A stretch of DNA of 64,000 nt. Source: Planctomycetota bacterium (GTDB lineage Bacteria > Planctomycetota > UBA8742 > UBA2392). The stretch's first letter is position 1; the number at the start of each line of letters is the position of its first letter. The translations under genes were made by a program, and so were the position numbers. This document shows, piece by piece, positions 17,901-25,982 of this stretch. The stretch spans positions 305,437 to 369,436 of the forward strand of contig JAHBYA010000004.1 of assembly GCA_019636195.1 (NCBI GenBank), read 5' to 3'. The notes under the pieces are model-generated. The model ran no database searches. It saw only the letters and a list, made by a program, of their open reading frames with translations, and was not told where the DNA came from.

Positions 17901-18104
17901 GGGCGAACCGGCGGGGTAGTTCACGCCGTAGCCCTGCGGGTGCGCCTGAGCCCGCACTTGCGCGGCCCGACGATCCGGCGTGCTGAGGTGCAGCACCGCC
18001 AGGTGGTCCAGCGGGTCGGCGCTGGCCAGCGCGTCACGCACCTGCGCCAGCAGCCAGCCGCTGTCGTCGGCGCCAAGGTCAAACCGGTAAAGCTCAAGGG
18101 CCAT
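14910..18104 (-). CDS. addB: AddB-like nuclease subunit with iron-sulfur cysteines
   Basis: The product is 1064 residues. No intact Walker A is visible at the N-terminus, where AddB of Firmicutes has one; the start reads LHLSTPDRRAAQVRAQAH. A helicase-like core is followed by a PD-(D/E)XK nuclease with the DYK pair at D926 and K928 (VVDYKTGG). The four cysteines of an AddB 4Fe-4S cluster are present: one near 734 (YAECPMRFWAR) and C1027, C1030, C1036 in the exact C-x2-C-x5-C spacing. It is the first gene of the pair and overlaps addA by four bases. It should form the heterodimeric repair helicase-nuclease. Confidence 0.88.
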   Translation of the reverse strand: MALELYRFDLGADDSGWLLAQVRDALASADPLDHLAVLHLSTPDRRAAQVRAQAHPQGYGVNYPAGSPERVARQLLSEFEPQLALRGDVERDFDFFAALPAVLKQHASNQRPGRPLVNELVKAHRRVAAALPPDARNQPWAQALGQRYEVLGGVLDAYYRTLTEVGCLDYDDAPWHCAGLLAGWPVTPRLLLVDDLDHVSPAREALLRALAAKARRTIVLLRGNRDELPYLQQPHDALQRIVLELGGSVKPTPEAPALPRAALLQAWSSDASAHSDVEIIQPPSPAAEVREAARYVRRALNEGVPASGLCVAAPATGAYAAMIAEAFHASGIPFDAPFETPLTHATPVVAVLDLLVAAADGLERTALLDALASPYLPFGPESRAAHVDKATRKAWVVGGRDLERDWLSALRPELEPADASWLEGVLQLAAPFTRASGKAVELSQHTLDLLDRCGAREIAEADAPRDVDASTRALALHEFTRVLEGMRNEFARIGNPSLRVTDFLRALTEQAAARGVRPPQGRGERVAVLGLRELRGAQFQRVFVLGLTDTDLPLPDDDCMFFPVARQAALSGLAGDALATELCQPIDTARQADYLFAHMLLASDRLVLSMPAQIGDTPCVPALPLARLRRVLGKEEPGPALGEQSPTSTHELAVQAAEALAQAEADSSGRPAPKPLALDASLRTGLRGRILELARGDLTSAPGAHEGMVGELPALGQRFAEAALSPSQMDNYAECPMRFWARYVLGAKPADEPTLDTPPNAIGTLLHDTFFQYALLLRQARGDDAVLADPLARKPVSLLDVAGAEDARATGLALIARAFDIACERNRTRGPFWEGVKRQARAGLPGHGGQGRGLLARFIDHELERAGQGIGLRFAEFDFGKRATPTAEVPDAVPEAVALPVPGGSVLIAGSIDRVDEGPDGLEVVDYKTGGAKTTKQVRDGVAFQLATYLAAVSRLAGSKPRAMHYLLTPLNKPIRNQDVTRAHGKPAYDVARLVEDVLPARLGRMRAAMSGGVFVHLPFAGSGGPCRVCDHARACARRDDVIDARQSREQGNPGAYLPDTELQ

Positions 18105-18227
18105 GGCGCGAGTGTAGCGGCAAAGGCGACAGGTTGCGCGAATTTGGGCTGGAATCGGGAGTAAACCCGATTGGCCCGGTGTTAAAAAATAGCCTTGGTT
18201 GTTGCCCCCGACCGAGGCAAAAAGTGA

Positions 18228-18252
18228 GGGATCGAAGCCATGCTTCGGTCCC
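18228..18252 (+). promoter_or_regulatory. Stable hairpin in the leader of the FMN reductase gene
   Basis: GGGATCGAAG (18228-18237), loop CCATG, CTTCGGTCCC (18243-18252): ten pairs including one U-G. It sits 22 bases before the ATG at 18275. A second inverted repeat, AATCGGG/CCCGATT (loop AGTAAA), lies near 18153-18172. These could be attenuator or protein-binding structures, but nothing in the sequence tells which. Confidence 0.35.
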
Positions 18253-18274
18253 TTGCGATTTAACGGAGACTGCT

Positions 18275-18847
18275 ATGCCCCGCGTACTCGCCTTTGCCGC
18301 AAGCCTGCGCAAGAAGTCATGGAACAAAAAGCTAGTGCGGGTGGCCGCGCAGGGGGCGCGCGAAGCCGGCGCCGAGGTCACGGTGCTGGAACTCGAGGAC
18401 TATCCGCTGCCCGTTTACAATGCCGACGACGAGGCGGCCCACGGCTTGCCCGAAAACGTAATCCGACTCAAGCAGATCTTTCGCGAGCACGACGCGTTTC
18501 TGATTTCGTGCCCCGAGTACAACGGCGGCTACCCCGGCATGTTCAAGAACCTGCTGGACTGGCTGTCCCGCAAGACCCCGGGCGAAGAACGCGGGCTGGA
18601 CGCCTTTTCATACAAGCCGGTGGCCGTCATGGCCGCCACCCCGGGCGCGCTGGGCGGCAACCGCATGCTGGCAACGTTGCGCGGCCTGCTGCTGCACCTG
18701 CAGATGCTCGTGATTCCTGAAGTGCACGGCCTGGGCAGGGCCGCCGAGGCCTTTGATGAACAGGGCAACCTGAAAGACCCCAAGGTGGAGGCCGCGATCA
18801 AGAACCTCGGGCGCAAAGTCACCGAGATCGCCGCGAAGCTGCGCTAG
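18275..18847 (+). CDS. NAD(P)H-dependent FMN reductase-like flavoprotein
   Basis: The product is 190 residues from the ATG at 18275, which has GGAG 8 bases upstream; the frame opens further at 18134. The N-terminal VLAFAASLRKKSWNKKLVR phosphate-binding loop, the SCPEYNGGYPGMFKNLLDWL block and the VAVMAATPGALGGNRM loop match the flavodoxin-like NADPH:FMN reductase family (SsuE/ChrR/AzoR relatives). It probably reduces FMN, quinones or other acceptors in the cytoplasm. Its stop codon shares bases with the stop of the convergent Nramp-like gene. Confidence 0.9.
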   Translation: MPRVLAFAASLRKKSWNKKLVRVAAQGAREAGAEVTVLELEDYPLPVYNADDEAAHGLPENVIRLKQIFREHDAFLISCPEYNGGYPGMFKNLLDWLSRKTPGEERGLDAFSYKPVAVMAATPGALGGNRMLATLRGLLLHLQMLVIPEVHGLGRAAEAFDEQGNLKDPKVEAAIKNLGRKVTEIAAKLR

Positions 18848-20139
18848 GCCGCGATGAATCGCATGTACAAAAAGTAGCCCGCCAGCAACAGCGACACGCC
18901 GATGCCGAACCAGCTGAAGGCGCGCATTGCCGGCCCGGGACGGGCTTCGGAGGGCACTTCGGCGCCGGTCATCGCGCGGTGGTTCAACCATGCCAGCGGC
19001 GCAGCTGTGACCAGCGACAACGTGGTCGCGACGTCGGCCATGCGCGGCAGCGATGTCGCCAGAAACACGATCACGATCATGGCACCCGCGCCGAGCAGGC
19101 CCAGCGCGCCCCAGTAGAATGGCCGGCTGACCGGGTCCGGCACGCCCGGCGTTTCAGGGCCCTTGAAGCGCGCAGCCAGCGTGGCAATCGCGCGCGGAAA
19201 GCCGTCGATCACCGTCAACGTGGTCGAAAACATGACCGTGAACGCAGAGATCGCGACCACCGGGCCGGTCCAGGCCCCAAGATTCTCCGTGTACAGCGCA
19301 ATGATCTGGCCCGCGAACGCCGCGGGTTGCGGCGCGAACTCTTTGCCGCTTCCGAACATCACGCCCGCGCCCATGAACACAAAACACAGCGCCAGCACCG
19401 TCGTGCCGATGTAGCCGACGTTGAAGTCGATCAGCGAGTCGCGCAGGCTGGGCGCAACGCCCGTTTCGCGCCGCCGCGCCAGCGTCCACAGCGAGTGCCA
19501 GATGCTGATGTCGAACGCGCTTGGCATCCAACCGATCAAGCCGCAGATCGCCACAGCCACCGCCGCGGTCATCAGCCAGTCTGAGTCCGGCAGCAGGCGC
19601 ACGCTGTCCCACGGCAGTTGCGGTAGCACCAGCGCCGTGGCCGTGAACGTCGTGACGCTCAGGATTACCACCACGACCTTCACGATCTTGTCCAGCCACT
19701 TGTAATGGCCGATCAGCAGCAGGCCGGCGCAGACAACCGTCAGCAGCACGGAAAAGAAGATCACCGGCTGCAAACCCAGCACCGGCTCGGTAATGCCCAG
19801 TGAAGCCGCCAGCAGCGCGGCTGTAACGGCGGTGACCGCGGCCTGCACTGTAAACATGGTTCCCAGCGTGACCAGTGCATACAGCACCAGCGCCCATGTG
19901 CCCCGGCGCCGGTAGCCCTCCAGCAGGCTGGTGCCGGTGGCGGCTGCGTAGCGCGGGCCGAACTGGAACCCGGGGTACTTGAACAGGTTTGCAAAGATGA
20001 CAATGCCAAGCAGCCCAAGGCCGAAAGTCGCACCGGCGCGGGTGCTCTGGACAAGGTGAGAAACACCGATCGCGGCGCCGGCCCAAAGCAGGCCGGGCCC
20101 CAGCGCCTTGAGAAAGGTTTTGCGCGGTGCATCTGCCAT
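18844..20139 (-). CDS. Divergent Nramp-like metal-ion transporter family protein
   Basis: The product is 431 residues with about 11 transmembrane segments. The order of segments and blocks (GPGLLWAGAAIGVSHLVQST near the start, FKYPGFQFGPRYA, then STTLTVIDGFPRA) follow the Nramp/SLC11 fold. However, the DPGN metal-binding motif of helix 1 is replaced by IGVSHLVQ, and the helix 6 MPHN region reads WMPSAFD. The canonical Mn/Fe-binding Asp, Asn and downstream His are therefore missing. The substrate may be another ion or none. It converges with the FMN reductase gene; the stops overlap. Confidence 0.75.
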   Translation of the reverse strand: MADAPRKTFLKALGPGLLWAGAAIGVSHLVQSTRAGATFGLGLLGIVIFANLFKYPGFQFGPRYAAATGTSLLEGYRRRGTWALVLYALVTLGTMFTVQAAVTAVTAALLAASLGITEPVLGLQPVIFFSVLLTVVCAGLLLIGHYKWLDKIVKVVVVILSVTTFTATALVLPQLPWDSVRLLPDSDWLMTAAVAVAICGLIGWMPSAFDISIWHSLWTLARRRETGVAPSLRDSLIDFNVGYIGTTVLALCFVFMGAGVMFGSGKEFAPQPAAFAGQIIALYTENLGAWTGPVVAISAFTVMFSTTLTVIDGFPRAIATLAARFKGPETPGVPDPVSRPFYWGALGLLGAGAMIVIVFLATSLPRMADVATTLSLVTAAPLAWLNHRAMTGAEVPSEARPGPAMRAFSWFGIGVSLLLAGYFLYMRFIAA

Positions 20140-20230
20140 TGGCGAGGATTGTCACGAGCGCGGATGCGACTTGCAAGGTCTGCGAAGTCGTACACTGGCG
20201 ACGGGCGGCGGCGCGTACTAGCGTGCACGC

Positions 20231-21046
20231 ATGGCACGGACGGCACAACAGGAGCGCACGGCACGTCAGTTTCTGGGGGATCTTCGCGAAGAGATCCGCA
20301 CCCATGCCGGGGTGGGGCACTCCATACTCGGACGCATGAAGACTGATCCCCGCTCGCGCGCGGACTTTCAGGTGCTGGCTGGCCAGCACTTCCCGCTGGT
20401 CGGAAACTTCACGCGCTACATGGAGCTGCTGCTTTTGCGCGCGCCTTCCAGCGAAGCCAAGTGCTGGCTGGCCAAAGTACTGGTCGATGAGTACGGCGAG
20501 CGCAGCGAAGGCCAGGACCACAGCGAGCACTACCGCAAGTTCATGCACGCCGCGGGCCACAAGCTCGGCGAAGAGGACACCGTGCCGCTGCACCCTGAAG
20601 TCGTGCACTTCATCCGCGAGCACTACCGCATCTGTACCGAAGAGCCCTTTCTGGTGGGCTTGGGCGCGCTGGGGCCGGGCCATGAATGGAGCATCCCGGC
20701 CATGTTTGAACTGGCGGTAGCGGGGCTGCGCAAGGCGGGCTTTGCTGAAAGCGAAATCGAGTACTGGACCATGCACATGGACCAGGACCAGGATCACGGC
20801 GCGTGGCTTGAAGAGGCGCTGGTCGGCTACTGCGAAACACCGCAGCAACGCGAGCAGGTGCGCAAAGGCGCTTTGCTCAGCCTGGACGCGCGCGAACGCT
20901 TCTGGTGGGGCGTGACCGACAAGATTGCGGCGGCGACAACCAGGCGCAGCGTGCCGGGCGCCGGCGCCACCAGCGATGAAGGGCAATTGACGCTGCGGCA
21001 GTTGCGCGCAAAGTGGCGCATTGAGCCCAGGCTGGTTGAGGAATAG
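20231..21046 (+). CDS. Haem-oxygenase-fold diiron-type protein (CADD/UndA/TenA-like)
   Basis: The product is 271 residues, all helical. The fold family's metal ligands can be placed: E90 and H97 (E-x6-H), E152 in GHEWSIPAMFE, and H182-x3-D186-x2-H189 (HMDQDQDH). This is the spacing of the six diiron ligands in CADD/UndA-type oxygenases, so a metal-dependent oxidase is likely. Five bases separate its stop from the ferrochelatase ATG, so they are an operon. Known members oxidise fatty acids, tyrosine side chains or amines; none of these reactions can be assigned here. A role near haem or iron is inferred from context only. Confidence 0.75.
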   Translation: MARTAQQERTARQFLGDLREEIRTHAGVGHSILGRMKTDPRSRADFQVLAGQHFPLVGNFTRYMELLLLRAPSSEAKCWLAKVLVDEYGERSEGQDHSEHYRKFMHAAGHKLGEEDTVPLHPEVVHFIREHYRICTEEPFLVGLGALGPGHEWSIPAMFELAVAGLRKAGFAESEIEYWTMHMDQDQDHGAWLEEALVGYCETPQQREQVRKGALLSLDARERFWWGVTDKIAAATTRRSVPGAGATSDEGQLTLRQLRAKWRIEPRLVEE

Positions 21047-21050
21047 CACC

Positions 21051-22022
21051 ATGGCCGATCACCTGCTGGTTGTTGCATTCGGCGGGCCGACGCCCGGCTG
21101 CTGCAAGCGCTTTGACACCTGCCCCGGTGAATCCTACTGCTTTGTGTCGGGCATTTTCGGCGACAACCCGGCGCGAAAAGCCCGCGTTGAAGAAGTCGTC
21201 GCGCACTACCACGAGCTGGGCGGCTTTTCACGCTTCAACGAGATCACCCAGGCGCAGGCCGAGGCTGTCATCGCGGAGCTCGCGCGCCGCGGAGTGAAGC
21301 TGGGCCTGACCGTCGGCTACGACCACTGGATGCCCCACATCGCCGACCAGGTAGAGAAGATGCGCGCGAGTGAATTCGTCACGCTGGTGATGGCGCCGCA
21401 CCAGTCCAGCGTGTCGTGGGACGGCTACCTGCGCCGTGTAAGTGAAGGGCTTGAGCGCCTGCCGCAAGAAAAGCGCCCGAAGTGGAAGGGCGTGTGCGAG
21501 CCCATGTTTGACAAGCCGGGTTTTGCGCAGGCGCTGGCCGATCGCGTGAACGAAGCCGCGGGCAAGCTGGGCGCCGACCTGACCTCAAGCACGACCGGGT
21601 TGCTGCTTTCGGCGCACGCCGTGCCCATGCCGATTGTGCGCACCAGCCAGTACGTGAATCAGATTCAAACGACGGCGCGAATGGTCGCCGAGCGCGTGAA
21701 GGCCGCCAACTGGATGGTGGGCTACCAGAGTGCCCCCAGCGACAGCAAGATTGAGTGGACCACGCCGTTTCTCGACAAGGCGATGGACCAGCTGGCGGAA
21801 AGCGGCGCGAGCAAGATCGTGGCGGCCCCGATCGGCTTTCTGTGCGACAACGTGGAAGTGCTCTACGACCTTGGCATTGAGGGCCGGCAGCACGCGCAGA
21901 AGCTGGGCATCGGGTTTCAAGCCGCCGAAGCCGTGAACACGCACCCCGCCTTCATCGCGATGCTGGCCGATAACGTGCAGCGCGCGCTGGCGGGTGATGA
22001 CGCCCGCCGCCCGGGCGCGTAG
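21051..22022 (+). CDS. hemH: Ferrochelatase family protein
   Basis: The product is 323 residues from the ATG at 21051, chosen because it directly follows the upstream stop; an in-frame start at 21021 would overlap that gene. The family blocks are LLVVAFGGPTPG at the start, the catalytic-His block LLLSAHAVPMPI near residue 189, and the GFLCDNVEVLYDLGIE block with the second active-site acid near 268. It inserts ferrous iron into protoporphyrin IX or coproporphyrin III, the last or next-to-last step of haem synthesis. There is an extra Cys-rich N-terminal segment (GCCKRFDTCPGESYC) worth noting. No other haem gene is in the window. Confidence 0.88.
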   Translation: MADHLLVVAFGGPTPGCCKRFDTCPGESYCFVSGIFGDNPARKARVEEVVAHYHELGGFSRFNEITQAQAEAVIAELARRGVKLGLTVGYDHWMPHIADQVEKMRASEFVTLVMAPHQSSVSWDGYLRRVSEGLERLPQEKRPKWKGVCEPMFDKPGFAQALADRVNEAAGKLGADLTSSTTGLLLSAHAVPMPIVRTSQYVNQIQTTARMVAERVKAANWMVGYQSAPSDSKIEWTTPFLDKAMDQLAESGASKIVAAPIGFLCDNVEVLYDLGIEGRQHAQKLGIGFQAAEAVNTHPAFIAMLADNVQRALAGDDARRPGA

Positions 22023-22036
22023 CATGGCCCCACGCC

Positions 22037-23362
22037 ATGCAGCCACTGCCGACAATGGAGGGCAAACCGGCACGCCCAACGCGCGCCGAAGTTGCGCTGC
22101 ACGCGCTGATGTGCGCGACCGCCATTGCAGGATTTTTCTGTGGCATAGCGTACGAGTGGCTGCCGCCGCTGATCGACTTCGGCGCGTACTACCACGGCGC
22201 GCAAGACGTGGCCCATGATCCGGGCAACCTGTACGAGTGGGCGCGACAGCCTGAGTCGCGCATTGACCTCGTGCGGTCACCCTACATTTACCCACCCATG
22301 CTAGCCGGCGTGATCGGCCCGCTTGGACTGCTTTCAATGAATGTTGCAGGAAACCTGTGGCGAGTCATGGACCTGGCGGCATTTGTAATTGCGGTCTGGG
22401 TACTTGGGAAACTTGCGCCGACCGGGGGCCGTCGCGGATTGCTGCTTTCAGCAGCCGTACTGTTGCCGGCAGCGGGGATTGAACTGCTTCGTGGCCAGAC
22501 CAACGGTGTCCTGCTGATGTGCATTGCGGGAGCAATGTTGCTTGCACAACGGCAACGCGGATTTGCAGCCGCCGTTCTGCTCGTGCTTGCCGGCGGGATC
22601 AAGCTGCTGCCGCTGGCGCTGCTGCCGCTGCTATGGATGCAATGCGGAAGACGGGCCATTGCCGGCACACTGCTTGGCGGCCTGCTTGTCATGTGTGCGC
22701 CATTGCCGTGGCTGCTGGCCAATCACGGGCTTGACGGACTTGCGGTGAACTTCCGTCTGCATACCGAGTACCTGTTTGATGTGCTGCTGGGGCACGCCTC
22801 ATCGGCTGATCCCGTGCGCATCGGCGGCCAGGGCATCGGCAACTACTCCTACGGGGCAACACTCGTGCGAGTTTACGACAGGCTGGATCGCGGCGTCGGT
22901 CTGACCACGCTGGCGTACTGGCTGCCGCCCTATCGGCTGGGCCTGCTGATGGGACTCATGCTGTACGCGGTTGCACTTGTGACCGCATGGCGCAGCCGGC
23001 GCGACCCGGACCGCGCGTGGTTGGCTTGGCCGCCTGCGCTGTGCCTGCTGTGGCTGGGCAATCTCACGACATGGCTGGCACATCTTGTGATTCTCGCGCC
23101 GCTGGTTGTCGTGTTTCACGTGCTGGCACTGGAACGCAAGCGGCCGCTTTGGGCGCCTGTTGCGGTTGTCGTCATCCTTTTGGCGGTCTATCTGCCGTTT
23201 TTCATGCTGACGCTTGTTGATCGCGACTCCGTGCTGTTGCGAGTTTCGCGGCTGGCGGACTGGGGCATTTCCAGCGCCGTGATCGTCTGGCTGTCGCTGA
23301 CCGTGTGCGCCATGTTGTGGGGCCCGCGGCCGGATTCAGCCGCCACCCCGCCCCCACAGTGA
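22037..23362 (+). CDS. GT87-like integral membrane glycosyltransferase (DUF2029 type)
   Basis: The product is 441 residues with about ten hydrophobic helices. The first loop, PLIDFGAYYHGAQDVA, followed by NLYEW and YIYPPMLAGVIGPLGLL, is the acceptor/donor region typical of polyprenyl-phosphate-mannose dependent GT-C enzymes of family 87. It is likely to transfer a sugar from a polyprenyl phosphate on the outer face of the membrane. It begins 14 bases after hemH, without a strong ribosome site; a second start at 22055 is possible. The link with the haem genes is probably only positional. Confidence 0.8.
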   Translation: MQPLPTMEGKPARPTRAEVALHALMCATAIAGFFCGIAYEWLPPLIDFGAYYHGAQDVAHDPGNLYEWARQPESRIDLVRSPYIYPPMLAGVIGPLGLLSMNVAGNLWRVMDLAAFVIAVWVLGKLAPTGGRRGLLLSAAVLLPAAGIELLRGQTNGVLLMCIAGAMLLAQRQRGFAAAVLLVLAGGIKLLPLALLPLLWMQCGRRAIAGTLLGGLLVMCAPLPWLLANHGLDGLAVNFRLHTEYLFDVLLGHASSADPVRIGGQGIGNYSYGATLVRVYDRLDRGVGLTTLAYWLPPYRLGLLMGLMLYAVALVTAWRSRRDPDRAWLAWPPALCLLWLGNLTTWLAHLVILAPLVVVFHVLALERKRPLWAPVAVVVILLAVYLPFFMLTLVDRDSVLLRVSRLADWGISSAVIVWLSLTVCAMLWGPRPDSAATPPPQ

Positions 23363-23374
23363 AGCCCGGTTGTC

Positions 23375-24547
23375 CTACGTGCGCACGGCTTTGGCGCGCG
23401 CGCTTTTGGTTTTGGGGCCGGGCAGCAGGTTCTTCATCGCAAGCAGCTTGCCGTAACACATCAGCCGGTCGCCCGACACGATGCGCCGTGTCTTGCGCGG
23501 GTTGGGGATGGTCTGGCTGGCGCGAATGATGCTCAGCACCAGAATGTCCTTTTCGCGCAGGCCGCTGTCCTTGATCATTTTGCCCACCAGCTCGCTGCCC
23601 GGTCCGATGGGGATTTCCGCGACGCCGTAGCCCTGGCTCAGGCTCAGGCGCTCGCGCAGGTCCACATCCGGGAACAGCACTTCGTCTTCAATCTGGCGGA
23701 TAATCGCGTCGGCGACGTCAACGCCGGTCGCGCCCTCTATGCCTTCCAGCCCCGGCGATGAATTCACTTCCATGATCTGCGGGCCTTCGCGGCTTTCCAG
23801 CATGTCAACGCCCGCCACGCGCAGCCCCAGAACTGTAGCGGCGTGCACAGCCGTGCGCTGGTACTCGGGCGCCAGCTCAATGCCCTGGGCCTTGGCGCCG
23901 CGGTGCACGTTGCTGCGAAACTCGCCGCCCTGGGCGCTGCGGCGCATGGCGGCGACCACGCGACCGCCGACCACAAACGCGCGCACGTCGCGCCCCTTGC
24001 TTTCTTCGACGAAGTTCTGGATCAGCACGTTCTGCTTGGTGCTTTGCAGCGTTTCGATGATCGCCTCGGCGATTTTGTTGTCTTCAGCAAGGATTACGCC
24101 GATGCCCTGCGTGCCCTCAAGCAGCTTGATAATCACGGGCGCCCCGCCGACGCGTTCAATGGCGGGCATTACGCTTTCGCGCTGCCGCACAAACGCGGTC
24201 TTGGGTATGCCGATGTTGTGGCGCGAAAGCACCTGAAACGCGCGCAGCTTGTCACGGCTGGTAGCGATCGCGCTGCTGGTGTTCAGGCAGAACACGCCCA
24301 TCTGTTCAAACTGGCGCACGACCGCTGTGCCGAAGAACGTGATGCTGGCGCCGATGCGCGGGATTACGGCGTCGTACTTGGCCAGCTTCTTCTCTTTGTA
24401 GTAGAGGTGCGGCTTGCGGCTTTCCACGTCGATCGAAAAACGCAGCGGGTCAAGAATCTTGACCTTGTGGCCGCGCGCCTCGGCGGCTTCGCGCAGCCGG
24501 CGCGTGCTGTACAGCCGCGGGCCCTGCGAGAGTATGGCAATCTTCAA
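23375..24547 (-). CDS. RimK-type ATP-grasp ligase fused to an RCK_C/TrkA_C domain
   Basis: The product is 390 residues from a TTG at 24547, preferred because AAGGA lies 7 bases upstream and the RimK-like KIAILSQGPRLYSTRRLREA follows at once; an ATG at 24619 is an alternative. Residues 1 to about 290 are a RimK-type ligase: the preATP-grasp domain, then SRDKLRAFQVLSRHNIGIP, APVIIKLLEGTQGIGVIL and the metal-binding IMEVNSSPGLEGIEG. Residues about 300-370 (YGVAEIPIGPGSELVGKMIK, then DILVLSIIRASQTI) form a TrkA_C/RCK_C-like domain. E. coli RimK, at about 300 residues, lacks this. RimK adds glutamate to ribosomal protein S6; the substrate here is unknown. Confidence 0.85.
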   Translation of the reverse strand: MKIAILSQGPRLYSTRRLREAAEARGHKVKILDPLRFSIDVESRKPHLYYKEKKLAKYDAVIPRIGASITFFGTAVVRQFEQMGVFCLNTSSAIATSRDKLRAFQVLSRHNIGIPKTAFVRQRESVMPAIERVGGAPVIIKLLEGTQGIGVILAEDNKIAEAIIETLQSTKQNVLIQNFVEESKGRDVRAFVVGGRVVAAMRRSAQGGEFRSNVHRGAKAQGIELAPEYQRTAVHAATVLGLRVAGVDMLESREGPQIMEVNSSPGLEGIEGATGVDVADAIIRQIEDEVLFPDVDLRERLSLSQGYGVAEIPIGPGSELVGKMIKDSGLREKDILVLSIIRASQTIPNPRKTRRIVSGDRLMCYGKLLAMKNLLPGPKTKSARAKAVRT

Positions 24548-24615
24548 GGGAGTGTCCTTGCATTGAACCGGCGGGCAGTCTAGCGCGCCGCCGGGCAACG
24601 CAACAGGGCGGCAAG

Positions 24616-24647
24616 GCAAAGCCCCGCACCGGGGTGCGGGGCTTTGC
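24616..24647 (-). terminator. Strong 15-bp hairpin downstream of the NHL-repeat lipoprotein gene
   Basis: GCAAAGCCCCGCACC (24616-24630) pairs perfectly with GGTGCGGGGCTTTGC (24633-24647). It lies 11 bases beyond the stop of the minus-strand gene at 24659 and before the next minus-strand gene, so termination of that transcript is the simplest reading. Confidence 0.75.
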
Positions 24648-24658
24648 GCGTGGGCAGG

Positions 24659-25846
24659 CTACGGGTCAATGCGGACGACCCGGTCGTTCTTGATGTCGCA
24701 GAAGTACAGCTTGCCATCCGGGCCGAACGCCAGGCCCGTCAGCGCGTTGCTGCCAAGGCCGGTGTCCAGCCAATTGACGCGGTTGCCCGAAAGGTCAAAC
24801 GCGTGAATGATGCCGGTGGCGTGGTCGCACACATACAGCAGGCCGCCGCGGTACTCAAGGCCGCTGGGCTGTGTCAGGTGCGTGCCGGGGGCGACGATGT
24901 TGGTCACGGTCGCGCCGGTGACTTCATAGTCGATGCCGTCATTGGTGAAGCTGGTGACGGTTACCGGTGCATTGCCCGACTGGGTGTCCAGCGCGATCAC
25001 GCGCCCGTTGCCGGTGTCGCTGACGTACAGCAGTTTGTTGCCGCTGTGGTAGTGCATGCCAAGAGGCACGCCGGTCACGGTCGCGACCTGGCCGCGCGCG
25101 TAGTGCCACTTTACGCCGTTGGCGTGGTTGTCGGCGCCGGGCCCGTGGTCGGCAAAGAAGTTGTATCGCGAAATGCACACTTGCGGTGTGCCGGCATTGA
25201 CCGTGAAGAAAGCCTGCCCGACCGTCCAGTAAATGTTAGCCGACTCGTGCGCGATGCCCTTGGCGTAGCGCGTGCTGTGCAGCATGTCCAGGTGCGAGCC
25301 CAGGCCGATGCCCACGCCCGGCGGGTAGTGCCCGAGCACGTTGCGGTCCAGCGACCACAGCGTCGGGCCCATGAAATTGTTGCCGCCGTTGTTCGAGTCC
25401 TGGCTGGTAGCGAACGTCCAGCCGTTGCCGGTGCTGCTGGTCTGGGCACCCATGGCGATGCCGCTGGCGTTGCTGAAGAAGTGCGACCAGTTGCCGTCGT
25501 TGCTGCTGTTGATGCGCTCGCCGGTGAGGGTGGCTGCCAGCACGTTGTCGATGATCACGAGGTTCATGTCGCCCTGGCTGACGATCCAGAGCTCGTTGGC
25601 ATTGACCGGCGAAAACGCGAGGTCGGCAGGGTTGCTGACGCCAAGGCCGGTGCCGCTGAGGGTCGTAAAGGTCACCGACGAAGGCGTGTGGTCGCCGCTG
25701 CCGAGTTCGGGCGCCGGGGTCGGGCCGGGGCCGCCGGTGCCCCCTGTGCCGCCGCCGCCCGCGCTGCCGCCGGAGCTCCCCCCGCCGCCGCAGCCGGCAA
25801 GAACCGCAAGTCCAAGTACCGCAAAGGCCAGAAATACATGACGCAT
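24659..25846 (-). CDS. Lipoprotein with NHL-like beta-propeller repeats
   Basis: The product is 395 residues from the ATG at 25846, with AGGAG upstream; an in-frame start at 25939 is less likely. The signal peptide ends at a lipobox (VLAGC), followed by a Gly/Ser-rich spacer (residues about 20-45). The body has repeated propeller blades such as KLLYVSDTGNGRVIALDTQS, LLYVCDHATGIIHAFDLSG and GKLYFCDIKNDRVVRIDP, typical of NHL/SMP-30-type folds. It probably sits on the cell surface or in the periplasm and binds a ligand or partner; no catalytic residue can be named. It is followed by a strong terminator. Confidence 0.85.
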   Translation of the reverse strand: MRHVFLAFAVLGLAVLAGCGGGGSSGGSAGGGGTGGTGGPGPTPAPELGSGDHTPSSVTFTTLSGTGLGVSNPADLAFSPVNANELWIVSQGDMNLVIIDNVLAATLTGERINSSNDGNWSHFFSNASGIAMGAQTSSTGNGWTFATSQDSNNGGNNFMGPTLWSLDRNVLGHYPPGVGIGLGSHLDMLHSTRYAKGIAHESANIYWTVGQAFFTVNAGTPQVCISRYNFFADHGPGADNHANGVKWHYARGQVATVTGVPLGMHYHSGNKLLYVSDTGNGRVIALDTQSGNAPVTVTSFTNDGIDYEVTGATVTNIVAPGTHLTQPSGLEYRGGLLYVCDHATGIIHAFDLSGNRVNWLDTGLGSNALTGLAFGPDGKLYFCDIKNDRVVRIDP

Positions 25847-25982
25847 GACGTTCTCCTGAACGAGTCGCAGCGTCCGGGCCCAGACCGGCGCAAATCCCTG
25901 TGTGCCCCCAATGAACGAGCCAGAACCTTGAAGGTTCAACGTATTACATGACTATGAAACTGTCGTAAGTGTGTGCCCCGGC

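Noticed and set aside
20231..21046. Assigning the diiron protein as a p-aminobenzoate synthase of the CADD type
   Set aside because: A pabB gene is present in the window, and the metal ligands alone do not tell the substrate.
19154..21052. 632-residue minus-strand open frame across three genes
   Set aside because: It is the antisense shadow of the diiron protein gene and an out-of-frame reading of the Nramp-like gene; GC-rich third positions keep it open.
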